From contig JACPOD010000027.1 of NCBI GenBank assembly GCA_016185185.1, forward strand, positions 1 to 39,029: DNA of 39,029 bases. The letters run 5' to 3'. The translations under genes and the position numbers were made by a program. The DNA is from Sphingobacteriales bacterium. Its GTDB lineage: Bacteria > Bacteroidota > Bacteroidia > Chitinophagales > Chitinophagaceae. Below are positions 1 through 8,924 of this stretch, piece by piece; the first letter of the stretch is position 1; each line of letters starts with the position of its first letter. The notes beneath the pieces are model-generated. The model was not told the origin of the DNA, did not search any database, and saw only the letters and a list, made by a program, of their open reading frames with translations.

Positions 1-1
1 C

Positions 2-382
2 ATTTTAAATAATCAATTAGGTTATCCTTCCGAAGCTGAAGTATTAAAAGAAAATTTATCCAAAGTTCTTTCGCTCCCTGATAATTATCTTTTAGTGGTG
101 GAATACGAACAAAAAATAATAGCCTGGCTCAATGTAAGATTAGTAACTACAATAGAATCCGGGACGAACAGTGAAATATATGGGCTTATTGTTGATGAAG
201 CATACCGTAATAAAGGAATTGGGAAAGAATTAATTTGCAGTACAAAAGAGTGGGCAAGACAGCACGGTATTAAAAAATTGAGAGTAAGAACAAATGTAAA
301 ACGCCTGGAGGCGCATCGTTTTTATTTCAGGGAAGGATTTAAAGAAATGAAAGAACAAAAATCACTGGAGGTAATACTATAA
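2..382 (+). CDS. GNAT family N-acetyltransferase (5' end outside window)
   Basis: The reading frame is open from base 2, so the gene starts left of the window and only its last 126 codons are visible. The segment RNKGIGKELI matches the acetyl-CoA pyrophosphate-binding motif of GNAT enzymes (R/Q-x-x-G-x-G/A). The following helix and the HRFYFREGF stretch match the family's C-terminal part. These enzymes move an acetyl group from acetyl-CoA to an amine; the substrate cannot be read from the sequence. The stop is one base before the next gene, so it is probably the promoter-proximal part of an operon with the VOC and methyltransferase genes. An internal GTG at 95 is possible as a start but would remove the first strand of the fold, so I do not use it. 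Confidence 0.85.
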   Translation: MLNNQLGYPSEAEVLKENLSKVLSLPDNYLLVVEYEQKIIAWLNVRLVTTIESGTNSEIYGLIVDEAYRNKGIGKELICSTKEWARQHGIKKLRVRTNVKRLEAHRFYFREGFKEMKEQKSLEVIL

Positions 383-383
383 A

Positions 384-773
384 ATGGAACAGAAAATAGT
401 ACACATGGCTTTGGTTGTTAGGGATTATGATGAAGCTATACAGTTTTATACAAAGAAATTAAATTTTACGCTAAAAGAAGATTCTGTTTTAAGCAGTACT
501 AAACGTTGGGTGTTGGTTTGTCCGCCGGGTTCCTCTTCAACTTGTTTGCTCCTTGCCAGGGCAGCTAATGAAGAGCAATTGAGCCGGGTTGGAAACCAAA
601 CTGGTGGCAGGGTGTTTCTCTTTTTAGAAACAGATAATTTTTGGAGAGATTATAAAGCTATGGTTGAGAAAGATATCCGCTTTATCCGCCCGCCTGCTGA
701 AGAAGCGTATGGAACGGTTGCAGTATTTGAAGACCTGTATGGTAACCTTTGGGATTTGATCCAATACAAATAA
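384..773 (+). CDS. VOC (glyoxalase/bleomycin resistance/dioxygenase) family protein
   Basis: This is a 129-residue protein with one vicinal-oxygen-chelate unit. It starts with IVHMALVVRDYDEAIQFYTKKLNF, where the first strand carries the usual metal-ligand His position and is followed by the DxxxAxxFYxxxLgF helix signature. It ends with VAVFEDLYGNLWDLIQ, the common FxDPdGN-WdL motif with Leu in place of Pro. VOC proteins are metal-dependent isomerases, dioxygenases or drug-binding proteins; the substrate is not predictable here. It lies one base after the GNAT gene and three bases before the methyltransferase, so the three are probably co-transcribed and might modify or resist a small molecule. 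That last link is inference. Confidence 0.85.
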   Translation: MEQKIVHMALVVRDYDEAIQFYTKKLNFTLKEDSVLSSTKRWVLVCPPGSSSTCLLLARAANEEQLSRVGNQTGGRVFLFLETDNFWRDYKAMVEKDIRFIRPPAEEAYGTVAVFEDLYGNLWDLIQYK

Positions 774-776
774 CGC

Positions 777-1526
777 ATGAATAACTTATATAAAAATTTA
801 TCTGTTGTTTACGAAGCCATGTATCAAACTTTCATTGATTATAATGAAGAGTATGCCTGTTACAGCTCCATTCTTAAACGGTACAATTGTAAACATGTAC
901 TGGAAATCGGTTGCGGCACGGGTCATCTTGCAGAGAAATTTACTGCTGGGGGATTTATTTATACCGGGATGGATCTGAGTGAAGATATGCTGCAGATTGC
1001 AAGATATAAAAACACGTCTTCTGATTTTATTAGAGGAGACATGCGAAACTTCCATCTTGCAAAAAAAACAAACGCTGCAATTATTACCGGCAGAACGATC
1101 AGCTACCTTATTACAAACGAAGATGTATTAAATACGTTAAAATCGATTTACACCAATCTTGCACCGGGTGGCATCCTTTGTTTTGATTCCATTGATGCCA
1201 GCTTATTTATCCCTTCTATCAAAAATGGTAAAGAAATTGTACATTCAGCAGACTGGAAGGATAGAAAATTTATGCGAACCAGTAAATGGGATATTAATTT
1301 TTCTCAAAGCTGGTTATTCGATTGGCACTCTGAGTATTTCGAACTAAAGCCCGGTAAAGTAAAGGAAAGTATCGGTATGGATAATTCAACTATTCGCACT
1401 TTTACAAAAGATGAAATGCAATTATTTTTAAAGCTTGCCGGGTTTACTATACTGGAAATTAATAACAGGGCATCTTATGCATTTGATACGTTTGTAGTAG
1501 TGGCACAAAAGAACATTTCAGATTAA
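777..1526 (+). CDS. class I SAM-dependent methyltransferase
   Basis: This 249-residue protein carries SAM-binding motif I as VLEIGCGTGHLAEKF near residue 43, an acidic motif II loop (YTGMDLSEDML) and a post-motif segment LAPGGILCFD, typical of the Rossmann-fold class I methyltransferases (Methyltransf_25/11 type). A C-terminal half rich in beta strands may be the substrate cap. The acceptor substrate is unknown. It is the third gene of the tight GNAT-VOC-methyltransferase row with a three-base gap upstream. A 24-base gap separates it from the next gene, which could also be in the operon. Confidence 0.88.
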   Translation: MNNLYKNLSVVYEAMYQTFIDYNEEYACYSSILKRYNCKHVLEIGCGTGHLAEKFTAGGFIYTGMDLSEDMLQIARYKNTSSDFIRGDMRNFHLAKKTNAAIITGRTISYLITNEDVLNTLKSIYTNLAPGGILCFDSIDASLFIPSIKNGKEIVHSADWKDRKFMRTSKWDINFSQSWLFDWHSEYFELKPGKVKESIGMDNSTIRTFTKDEMQLFLKLAGFTILEINNRASYAFDTFVVVAQKNISD

Positions 1527-1550
1527 TTTTTAAACAATAATGAAAACAGC

Positions 1551-2012
1551 ATGAAAAAACTTATTTTTTTAGCCGGAAAAGCCAACTTTATTTTTGTTCT
1601 TCTTTTTCTATCCATCCAATCTTTCTCCCAAAACAATACAGTAAAAAAGGAAGAGGCCACCTACACTGTAGAATATTATTATAAAGTTAAATGGGGTTTT
1701 GCCGATGAATTTATTGGCTTGTTCAAAAAAAATCATCTTCCTATTTTGAAAAAGCAAATGCAACTGGGCAGAATCCTTTCTTTAAAAGCCGAAACACCGG
1801 TGTATCATGGCACCGAAGATGGCCGCTGGGATTACCGTGTTACTATAACCTGGAAATCTGCGGCCACAACATTTGACGGGTTTGATGAAGATGCAATTAA
1901 GAAAGAATTGTATCCTGATGAGGCTACATTTAAAAAAGAAGAACAAAGACGTTTTGAAATCCTGCTGGCCCATTGGGATTTACCGGTGAAACCTGTTGAG
2001 ATAAATAATTAA
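1551..2012 (+). CDS. secreted hypothetical protein
   Basis: I do not recognise this 153-residue protein. The first 26 residues form a signal peptide: MKK, then a hydrophobic run, then QSFSQ as a likely cleavage region, so the product is probably periplasmic. The mature part contains a segment with Tyr and Lys repeats (TYTVEYYYKVKWGFADEF), an acidic loop GTEDGRWDY, and a charged C-terminal helix. The overall pattern, with a conserved-looking KWGFADEFI and LLAHWDLPV end, fits a small alpha/beta dimeric fold, but that is a guess. It follows the methyltransferase by 24 bases on the same strand. Confidence 0.7.
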   Translation: MKKLIFLAGKANFIFVLLFLSIQSFSQNNTVKKEEATYTVEYYYKVKWGFADEFIGLFKKNHLPILKKQMQLGRILSLKAETPVYHGTEDGRWDYRVTITWKSAATTFDGFDEDAIKKELYPDEATFKKEEQRRFEILLAHWDLPVKPVEINN

Positions 2013-2016
2013 ATCG

Positions 2017-2057
2017 TTATCTGTGGATAACTTAATCCATGAGTTTTCCACAGATAA
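2017..2057. promoter_or_regulatory. inverted pair of DnaA-box-like sequences
   Basis: An 11-base arm (2017-2027) is repeated exactly in inverted form at 2047-2057. Within it, TGTGGATAA at 2022-2030 is the exact reverse complement of the classic DnaA box TTATCCACA, and TTTTCCACA at 2044-2052 fits the relaxed box TTWTNCACA. The two boxes face each other 13 bases apart. No further boxes, AT-rich unwinding tract or dnaA/dnaN genes are visible nearby, so a full origin is not supported. It could be a DnaA titration or regulatory site, or an mRNA hairpin in the leader of the next gene. Confidence 0.45.
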
Positions 2058-2092
2058 TTACTAATGCACATTGTTTGCATAGTAACACAAAA

Positions 2093-2383
2093 ATGTTACC
2101 TATGTTGACAATTGCAAAGAACGTACACTTTACCCGCTTAGTGAAAGCCGGTGGTACATTAAAAGAATTCAATTTCAGAAAACTTGGATATGCTTCTGTC
2201 CCATCCTATCATATTGATACTACAGATGAAAGGGCAAATAGAATTGTATTTGAAATGAAACTGGATGAAGGGGGTTGGACTATCAGCCAGTTTAATATCC
2301 CAAAATGGATATTACAGGTTAAAGAATCTTTGCAGGAAATTTTATATCAACAGGAAAATACCACCCCTCTAAGCCAGCCATAA
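2093..2383 (+). CDS. small hypothetical protein
   Basis: I do not recognise this protein firmly. From ATG 2093 it has 96 residues, without signal peptide or membrane segment. The middle has a LKEFNFRKLGY stretch and alternating strands (RIVFEMKLDEGGWTIS), followed by a short amphipathic helix PKWILQVKESLQEIL; a small cytosolic alpha/beta protein is likely. An in-frame ATG at 2039 would add 18 residues, but it lies inside the loop of the inverted DnaA-box repeat and those residues do not look protein-like. I therefore prefer 2093, with 2102 as another option. Confidence 0.55.
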   Translation: MLPMLTIAKNVHFTRLVKAGGTLKEFNFRKLGYASVPSYHIDTTDERANRIVFEMKLDEGGWTISQFNIPKWILQVKESLQEILYQQENTTPLSQP

Positions 2384-2386
2384 ATA

Positions 2387-2722
2387 TTATTGTTTAACAA
2401 TTTGGCCCCTGATTTCACCAGCTGAATAAGAAGTAGAATGAATATTTACATAATATTTATTCTCCAATAGATCATTTTCCTGGGAACTGGTTAAGGTAGT
2501 AAAATTTATTGGTGATGCAGGAGTTAAAGTAAATTCAGGCACCCCACTAACCCCAACTGCACCATTGTGTATGTGAGCGGAAATAGCTGTTAACCCGCTG
2601 AAAGTAACGTTCATGCTAAACACTTTGGTTGAAGTGTTATAACTCGCCGTACCACTACCTGTTACTGTGGACGAATTAGAGGGCACTTCGTTAGCACTAC
2701 TAAGGGATATACTAAAATTCAT
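2387..2722 (-). CDS. CHRD domain protein lacking a visible export signal
   Basis: Nearly the whole 111-residue product is one CHRD domain, the fold named after chordin. Visible landmarks are LSSANEVPSNSS at the start, FSGLTAISAHIHNGAVG in the middle and YYVNIHSTSYSAGEIRGQI at the end. Bacterial CHRD proteins are normally exported or lipid-anchored. Here no signal peptide precedes the domain: the frame runs open upstream to a stop at about 2777-2779 with no good start codon and no hydrophobic segment. Either ATG 2722 starts an unusual cytosolic form or the 5' end has been lost. It is convergent with the gene ending at 2383. Confidence 0.7.
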   Translation of the reverse strand: MNFSISLSSANEVPSNSSTVTGSGTASYNTSTKVFSMNVTFSGLTAISAHIHNGAVGVSGVPEFTLTPASPINFTTLTSSQENDLLENKYYVNIHSTSYSAGEIRGQIVKQ

Positions 2723-2830
2723 TGCTGTCTGACTAAAAGCGGGATTAAAAATTCTGTAACGCTTAACTATTAAAGATTACAGGCTAAAAATATTTTAAGA
2801 TAAGGTAATAAGATAGTATGTTTTTTTTGA

Positions 2831-5266
2831 TTAGCTTTTTATTCTTCTTGATTCACTTTCCAAACCGGTTTTGCGGTCTCTTGCGGCTTTTACATTATTA
2901 TTACCAAAGCGGTAATTGAAGTTTAACCGGAAGGTTCTTGATTCATTTTTGCCGGTACCTTTTAAATATACTCCGCCAAAATCATTTGTTGCTGTCCAGT
3001 ATTGTGTAAACAGCACATCGGTTACGGAGGCTTTTACACTTCCTTTACCCTTTAATACTGCTTTTTGCAGACCTACATCAAATCCACCTATTGGTTTTAC
3101 TACCCAGGTACCACCCCATACGCTTTTACCATTATACCATCCGCTGATCTCTGCATTAAATCCTTTCTTTTGCCAAAGTGTAAAGGTATTTTGCATATAC
3201 AAACCATACAAAGTATAACTGCGGCTTAATTTGCTTCCGTTAAACTCGCCTTTAAATTGTTGTTTGTTACCCCAAACATTTACATATCCGTTCCACCATT
3301 TAGCAATAGGTAATGGGGCGCCTATGTTTAAACCATAGATCTGCTGACTGGCCAGGTTACGCTGCTGAATAAAAGTAGCATTCTTATTAGCTGTGTCGGT
3401 GATCATGGTAGAATAATCTTTTACATGACTATAACTAAGCGTAGTATTAATAAAGCCCATAAAAGTATGCGTGAGCTCAACATTATCGGTATATTGTGGC
3501 TTTAAGAACGCATTACCTTTTTGGTAAGTAAGTTCATCCAGTTTATTTTCAAACGGATTCAGATCCTGGTAAGTAGGGCGGTCAATACGACGGCTGTATG
3601 TAAGGTTCAATGTATTTTTCTTATTTACAGTCCATGTTAATGCACCACTTGGGAAAATATCCAAATAACTTCTTTTTACTTTATCATCTGTCTGACGCTG
3701 TCCGTCTGCTCTTGTTAAAACACCTTCGCTATTGGTTTGCTCTGCTCGTACACCAAGTTGTAATCCCCATTTGGCATTTAACTGGCGGTTATAATTAACA
3801 TAAGCTGCATTTACATTTTCTTTATAATCAAAACTGTTGCTCTTGCCCAGTTGCTTAACATCCGTACCATTCACTACATTATAAAAATCAAAAGTATTCT
3901 TCGTTCTTACATATGCTGCCTTGGCACCATAACCCAGTTTACCTTTCCATTTATTGATCTCTGCATCACCTTTTATTGTGTAGATATCAATATCAGTTGG
4001 TGTGTAGTTGCGGTAAACGAGTTGGTACAACAAATTCCCTGTTGGAGAATAATAATTATTTGGCTGAAAACTTCTGCCCCTGCCACGGAATAAACCATAA
4101 TCCGCATCAACATTTATTGTTTTACCGGATGTATCGGCATAACGGTAGTTCAGGTTTATGTTTGAATTTGTTCTGCTACCCGGAATGGTATTGTAAGCAG
4201 TAAGTTTTTTTACATACTCACCCGTTGGTTTGTAATAGATATTAGTGTTACTGTTACCACCCCATGTATTATCGTTGAAGTTGGCAGTAGCCATTACACC
4301 TATTGTATTTTTATTATCAAGGAACAGGTCAGCACCAACTTTTGCATTCACTGATTTATCTTTATAGATGCTCCTGCTCTTTTGATCAAAGAGGCTGTCG
4401 TTTTGTATGCGGTACAGATCCAAACGTTCACTGTAATTACCAAGATTACCGCCTACATTGCTGAAAAGGTTGATCTTTTTATCACGATAGTTAAGATTAA
4501 GAGAACCATTTGCTTTAGGAGTAATGCCCTGTACATAACCAAGGTTTACCGATCCATTGGTTCCGTATTTTTTGTTTTTCTTTAAACGGATGTTGATGAT
4601 ACCGGCGTTACCACTTGCATCATACTTTGCACTGGGGTTAGTGATCATTTCAATGGCTTCAATATCGTTGCTGTTGATGCTTTTTAAATAAGCAGCCAGG
4701 TCTTTGTTATCTAACTGCATCATTTTGCCATCAACATAGATCTTTGTGCCCGTCTTTCCTTTAACACTGATATTTTCGTTGTTATCAACCAGCACACCCG
4801 GGCTTTTTGATAAAAGTTCCAAAGCATTACTTCCCTGTGCAGTAATACTTGCTTCTACGTTAAACACGGTTTTGTCTGCTTTTACTTCTATAAGTGGTTT
4901 TTTGGTTTTAACCACCACATCCGTCAAAGTTTTACTTCCGGTAACTAAAGAAAGATTTAAGGTGGATAGTTTGCTTTCAAGTGAAACTTTTGTGGTTGTT
5001 TTTTCATAACCAACAGAACTTACTTCCACTAAATACTTTCCGTAAGCAATATTTTCCAGTTCGTACAAACCTTCTTTATCACTTACTACTGCTTTAACAA
5101 GAGAGCTGTCTTTTGCTTTTTGTAAACTTACGGTGGCAAATGAAATTGCTTTACCGTCTGTGCTAACCAGTTTACCGGTTATTTTTCCTTTTTCAGTGTT
5201 AGCTGTTTGCGCCGATGTTAATGTCCAAGCCAGTAAGCCAATCACCATTACAATCAATTTTTGCAT
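2831..5266 (-). CDS. TonB-dependent receptor-like outer membrane beta-barrel protein
   Basis: This is an 811-residue outer membrane protein. It begins with a signal peptide (residues 1-19, ending TLTSAQ). Next comes a carboxypeptidase regulatory-like domain (about 25-110: GKITGKLVSTDGKAISFATV, then the YLVEVSSVGYEK strand). A plug domain follows (about 115-235: SPGVLVDNNENISVKGK, IYVDGK, DIEAIEMITNPSAKYDASG, GIINI). The rest is a long beta-barrel ending in FRLNFNYRFGNNN plus a short basic tail. The plug and barrel pattern matches the Bacteroidota outer membrane beta-barrel family 3 proteins, which are related to TonB-dependent transporters but often lack a SusD partner. No SusD gene is next to it, so the ligand is unknown. 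A -7 box lies 29 bases upstream of the start. Confidence 0.9.
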   Translation of the reverse strand: MQKLIVMVIGLLAWTLTSAQTANTEKGKITGKLVSTDGKAISFATVSLQKAKDSSLVKAVVSDKEGLYELENIAYGKYLVEVSSVGYEKTTTKVSLESKLSTLNLSLVTGSKTLTDVVVKTKKPLIEVKADKTVFNVEASITAQGSNALELLSKSPGVLVDNNENISVKGKTGTKIYVDGKMMQLDNKDLAAYLKSINSNDIEAIEMITNPSAKYDASGNAGIINIRLKKNKKYGTNGSVNLGYVQGITPKANGSLNLNYRDKKINLFSNVGGNLGNYSERLDLYRIQNDSLFDQKSRSIYKDKSVNAKVGADLFLDNKNTIGVMATANFNDNTWGGNSNTNIYYKPTGEYVKKLTAYNTIPGSRTNSNINLNYRYADTSGKTINVDADYGLFRGRGRSFQPNNYYSPTGNLLYQLVYRNYTPTDIDIYTIKGDAEINKWKGKLGYGAKAAYVRTKNTFDFYNVVNGTDVKQLGKSNSFDYKENVNAAYVNYNRQLNAKWGLQLGVRAEQTNSEGVLTRADGQRQTDDKVKRSYLDIFPSGALTWTVNKKNTLNLTYSRRIDRPTYQDLNPFENKLDELTYQKGNAFLKPQYTDNVELTHTFMGFINTTLSYSHVKDYSTMITDTANKNATFIQQRNLASQQIYGLNIGAPLPIAKWWNGYVNVWGNKQQFKGEFNGSKLSRSYTLYGLYMQNTFTLWQKKGFNAEISGWYNGKSVWGGTWVVKPIGGFDVGLQKAVLKGKGSVKASVTDVLFTQYWTATNDFGGVYLKGTGKNESRTFRLNFNYRFGNNNVKAARDRKTGLESESRRIKS

Positions 5267-5294
5267 AATCCTTTCGTTTTTGTTTTATGAGACG

Positions 5295-5302
5295 CAAACA
5301 TA
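5295..5302 (-). promoter_or_regulatory. -7 promoter box of the TonB-dependent receptor gene
   Basis: Read on the minus strand this is TATGTTTG, which fits the Bacteroidota primary sigma factor -7 consensus TAnnTTTG. It sits 29 bases before the start codon at 5266, giving a leader of roughly 20 bases. I do not see a strong TTTG -33 element. Confidence 0.5.
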
Positions 5303-5677
5303 TACCATAATGTTACAGCGTTAAATAGTATGTTCCGTGAATTGTATATTTAACAGGGTGAACGGAAGAAATGGCGGTACAAAATGAAACAAGTTTTTTT
5401 ATTTTTGTTGTAGTGTGGTTGACAGTTTGCTTTAAAGCCTTGCCAGCAAAGAGTTTCCAGGAGTAAGGAATTATTTTTAAGAAATATTTTTTGCAGCTGC
5501 TAAATCACATTAACGATTGTTATTCATACTGTGATGAATGGCAGCATAACTTTATGAGCAGGATCGTTTTATTATTTTATGCCTGTTTGCTTTATATTTC
5601 AATTTTAGAAAACTATATTTACACTTTCGAAAAACCTCCTCCGCACCTCCATCCATTTTATTTTTTTGAAACATTAA
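5303..5677. other. intergenic region between divergent envelope genes
   Basis: This 375-base AT-rich stretch separates two divergent genes. The short open frames in it have no protein-like composition. A possible plus-strand promoter for the glycine-rich protein is TTTG at 5586-5589 with TATATTTA at 5614-5621, but the spacing (24 bases) is longer than usual and the last base is off consensus. I see no RNA gene, repeat or mobile element here. Confidence 0.4.
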
Positions 5678-7633
5678 ATGTATAAGAGAACTTATATAAA
5701 AAAGTATTGCTACCCTAAACACCGGTTTAAATTTATTTATTCCCCGGCTATACTCTTTTTTATCCTGTCTTTCTTTTCATACAATCATTTATTTGCACAA
5801 ACAATTTCAGGTGTTATAAATACCTATCATAAAGTATTAGCAATAGATGCTGTTCAAAACAAACTGAAGCTTGATAATATAACCGGTATTAACCCGCTGG
5901 ATAAAGTGCTCATCATTCAAATGAAAGGTGCTGCTATAAATGCTGCTAACAGCTCCTCCTTTGGTGATATTTCATCGATATCAACGGCAGGTAATTATGA
6001 ATTTGCCACCATCTGCGGAATATATTCTGATACGGTAATCCTACGAACAAACATGGTCAATACATATACTATATCAGGTTTGGTACAATTAGTTACTATG
6101 CCGGTGTATGGCAGTGTTACCGTAAGCGATACCTTAAAAGCACAGGCATGGGATGCCAGTACCGGAAAGGGAGGTGTGCTTGCACTACAGGTAAATGGAA
6201 TTCTTACACTCAACAGTGGCATCAGTGCCAGCGGCAAAGGTTTTTCCGGGGGAACCTACTACAATTTTGGAGGCACCTGCAGCAGTTTTTTTCCGGCTTC
6301 TAATTATTATTATGATTTTGTTGCGGACGGGTTAGGTTCAGGTGCTTATAAAGGCGAAGGCATTGCTGATTTTGTTTCAGCAAAGCAATGTGGTAAAGGC
6401 AAACAGGCCAATGGTGGCGGTGGTGGTAACAATCATAATTCCGGTGGAGCCGGTGGCGCTAACTATGGTAGTGGCGGTAACGGTGGCAATCAAACTGGTT
6501 TATCCTGTAACGGAACAAACCCCGGTATTGGTGGTGCTGCATTAAGCAGCTATGGATATAGTGCTGGTACTAATAAAATATTTTTAGGTGGCGGCGGTGG
6601 TGCCGGTCATACCAATAACGATCAGGGTGTGGGAGGTGGTGATGGCGGTGGAATTGTTTTTATAAAATGTGATTTACTGGATGGAGGCAATCATACCATT
6701 GAAGCCAATGGTTTGCAACCATACAATGCAACCAACTCGCCCAATATATATGAAGCCAATGGCGATGGTGGTGGAGGTGGCGGCGCCGGTGGTGCAGTAA
6801 TTATTGAAGCCACAACCATCAGTACGAATGTTACCATACAGGCAAAAGGTGGTGATGGTAATAACTCAGGGTTTCTTTCACAATGTACAGGACCGGGTGG
6901 CGGCGGCGGTGGTGGAGCCGTTTGGCTTAGCAGCAGTTCTTTACCCGGAACGGTTACTACAAATGTAAACGGCGGTGCTAACGGTGTTGTTAAAGTAGCT
7001 GCCTGTTTAAATAACCCCAATGGGGCAACTGCTGGTGGTAACGGAAGTACATTGCTCAATTATGTACGAAATGAAGGAACTGCCGTTACTTGTACCCTAT
7101 TACCTGCCAACCCAATTATAAACTTTACAGGTAATAAAAATGGACAAAGTATTTATTTGAGCTGGCATTATACCAATGCTGCTGTTATTGAAAGGGTAGT
7201 GCTGGAACGTTCCATTGATCAAAATCATTTTAGCGGTATTAAAGAATATACAAGCATCAACCAGGGAGGAGATGTTTTTACAGATGCTGAAACATATAAT
7301 AGTACAGAGTACAGGTTGCTGGTCTATACAAAAACAAGAGATAAGTTTTATTCACAAACACTTCGATTTAAGAAAGAAGGTATTAGTAGTTTACTGATAA
7401 GTCCCGTTCCGGTAAAAGATAAATTGCTGGTTGAATTTACTGCCAATAAAAAACAAGCATTAACACTAACGATCTTTTCTGTTGATGGAAAGAAATTATG
7501 GCAACAACAATACTCCGTAATACAGGGGAAACAAACCCTCACCGTTTTTGTACCAGCTATAGCTAAGGGAATTTATTTTTTACAAGTAAATGCAAATGAC
7601 GAACTGCAAACCAAAAAACTGATCAAACAATAA
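5678..7633 (+). CDS. glycine-rich secreted protein with type IX secretion sorting domain
   Basis: This 651-residue protein has a long basic N-terminus followed by a signal peptide (cleavage near NHLFAQ, residue 41). The first third describes a beta-rich domain (residues 42-185). Residues 185-480 are very rich in Gly with runs such as GGGGGNNHNSGG and GGGGGGAGG, broken by repeated strands, suggesting a beta-helix-like surface with glycine loops. The C-terminus (about 575-651) has the T9SS type A sorting features: ISPVPVKDKLLVEF, LTIFSVDGKKLWQQ, KGIYFLQV and the terminal KLIKQ. The product should be exported by Sec and then carried across the outer membrane by the type IX system and either anchored or released. 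Its role may be adhesion or matrix formation; this is inference. The stop codon abuts that of aspartate kinase. Confidence 0.88.
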   Translation: MYKRTYIKKYCYPKHRFKFIYSPAILFFILSFFSYNHLFAQTISGVINTYHKVLAIDAVQNKLKLDNITGINPLDKVLIIQMKGAAINAANSSSFGDISSISTAGNYEFATICGIYSDTVILRTNMVNTYTISGLVQLVTMPVYGSVTVSDTLKAQAWDASTGKGGVLALQVNGILTLNSGISASGKGFSGGTYYNFGGTCSSFFPASNYYYDFVADGLGSGAYKGEGIADFVSAKQCGKGKQANGGGGGNNHNSGGAGGANYGSGGNGGNQTGLSCNGTNPGIGGAALSSYGYSAGTNKIFLGGGGGAGHTNNDQGVGGGDGGGIVFIKCDLLDGGNHTIEANGLQPYNATNSPNIYEANGDGGGGGGAGGAVIIEATTISTNVTIQAKGGDGNNSGFLSQCTGPGGGGGGGAVWLSSSSLPGTVTTNVNGGANGVVKVAACLNNPNGATAGGNGSTLLNYVRNEGTAVTCTLLPANPIINFTGNKNGQSIYLSWHYTNAAVIERVVLERSIDQNHFSGIKEYTSINQGGDVFTDAETYNSTEYRLLVYTKTRDKFYSQTLRFKKEGISSLLISPVPVKDKLLVEFTANKKQALTLTIFSVDGKKLWQQQYSVIQGKQTLTVFVPAIAKGIYFLQVNANDELQTKKLIKQ

Positions 7634-8896
7634 TTATTTCATCAGCACCTGTACGGTTTCTGGTGATTGTTGTTTTAATACGATTTGTTTACCACTGGTC
7701 ATTTCTTCCAGTATCGTTGCATTGTAATGGCGTATCGTTAAAAGAGATAAACCTTTTTCCACCTGCACATCAAATAACTCCGCAGCTGCCATTGCTAGGT
7801 TTTCAATTTTATCCGGACGGTCATCCAGGCAAAGCATTAAACTTACCGCACCACTTTGCAGCAGGTTGGGTTTTATTTTTATTTCAGCCAGCAGCTCATA
7901 TAAACGGCTGATCGGTTTTTCACCTACAAAAGAATAGTCATGCGAATGCAGGTGCAGCAATGCCTGGTTTTGTTTTATAACAATGATGGGAGGCAGACCT
8001 TTTACCGTTTCATCATGTATATAAGTTCCCTGCAGGGCAGGGTTTAAAAAACATTTTACATATAAGGGGATGCCTTTGTTCTGTAACGGTTTTATCGTTT
8101 TGGGGTGAATGACCTGTGCCCCGTAATAAGCCATCTCTATCACCTCATCATAATTAAGTTCATGTATCGGTTTGGCATTGGGAAATTCTTTGGGGTCAGC
8201 ATTCATTACACTTTCCACATCTTTCCATATGGTTTGTGCCGTTGCATTCAGCATATTGGCAAATACCGCAGCAGTATAATCACTTCCCTCACGGCCCAGT
8301 GTAGTGCTTTCATTTTCATCGGTACAGCCAATAAAGCCCTGTGTTATTATAATATTGGTATCCGTATATAAAGGAACAATGCTGTTGTTTACATTATCCT
8401 GTGTTTCTTCCCAGTTAATAGTGGCATCCCGAAAATTATCATCGGTGCGAATAATATCTCTTACATCGATCCATGTATTATTAATAGCTACTTCATTTAA
8501 ATAGGCACTTACAATGGCGGTGGATAACAATTCACCCACACACACAACCTGGTCGTAATAATAATCGTATTCCCGTACCGGTTTATCATACAGCAGCCAT
8601 TCCACTTCCGTAAAAAAATCGTTTAATTGTTTTTCGGTGCGGTTATAATTTTTAACCAGTAAATATTTGGCTGTGGTAAGATGGCTTTGTTTTACGGCAG
8701 TAAAGAGTTCCAGCGCCTCTTCTTTTTTCCCTTCAAAAAAAGCATTTACTACTTTTTCCAGGGCATTGGTGGTTTTGCCCATAGCAGAAATAACGATCAG
8801 CAATTTTTCACCGGGATAATTTTTTACAATATCAGCTACATTTTTTATCCGCTCCACACTGTTTACACTGGCGCCACCAAATTTAAATACGTTCAT
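7634..8896 (-). CDS. aspartate kinase
   Basis: The enzyme phosphorylates aspartate, the first step towards lysine, threonine, methionine and diaminopimelate. The kinase domain starts with VFKFGGASVNSVERI (the KFGG nucleotide-binding motif) and has LLIVISAMGKTTNALE and a substrate segment with TTLGREGSDYTAAVFANML near residue 210. The C-terminal third (SYSFVGEKPI-type strands, then LFDVQVEKGLSLLTIRHYN) looks like ACT-domain regulatory units, but feedback sensitivity cannot be read off. I choose ATG 8896 because MNVFKFGG is the normal beginning; a TTG at 8908 would add four residues. At 421 residues the length is usual for a monofunctional enzyme. It is transcribed alone and converges with the T9SS gene with no gap. 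Confidence 0.9.
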   Translation of the reverse strand: MNVFKFGGASVNSVERIKNVADIVKNYPGEKLLIVISAMGKTTNALEKVVNAFFEGKKEEALELFTAVKQSHLTTAKYLLVKNYNRTEKQLNDFFTEVEWLLYDKPVREYDYYYDQVVCVGELLSTAIVSAYLNEVAINNTWIDVRDIIRTDDNFRDATINWEETQDNVNNSIVPLYTDTNIIITQGFIGCTDENESTTLGREGSDYTAAVFANMLNATAQTIWKDVESVMNADPKEFPNAKPIHELNYDEVIEMAYYGAQVIHPKTIKPLQNKGIPLYVKCFLNPALQGTYIHDETVKGLPPIIVIKQNQALLHLHSHDYSFVGEKPISRLYELLAEIKIKPNLLQSGAVSLMLCLDDRPDKIENLAMAAAELFDVQVEKGLSLLTIRHYNATILEEMTSGKQIVLKQQSPETVQVLMK

Positions 8897-8924
8897 ATAT
8901 GCGTTCAATAAATTTAAAGTTGCG

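Noticed and set aside
2017-2057. Complete chromosomal origin of replication
   Set aside because: Only two DnaA boxes are visible, with no unwinding region and none of the usual origin-linked genes.
6691-7059. A minus-strand frame of 122 codons rich in Pro
   Set aside because: It is the complement of the Gly-rich codons of the T9SS protein (GGT/GGC read as ACC/GCC and CCN), not a separate gene.
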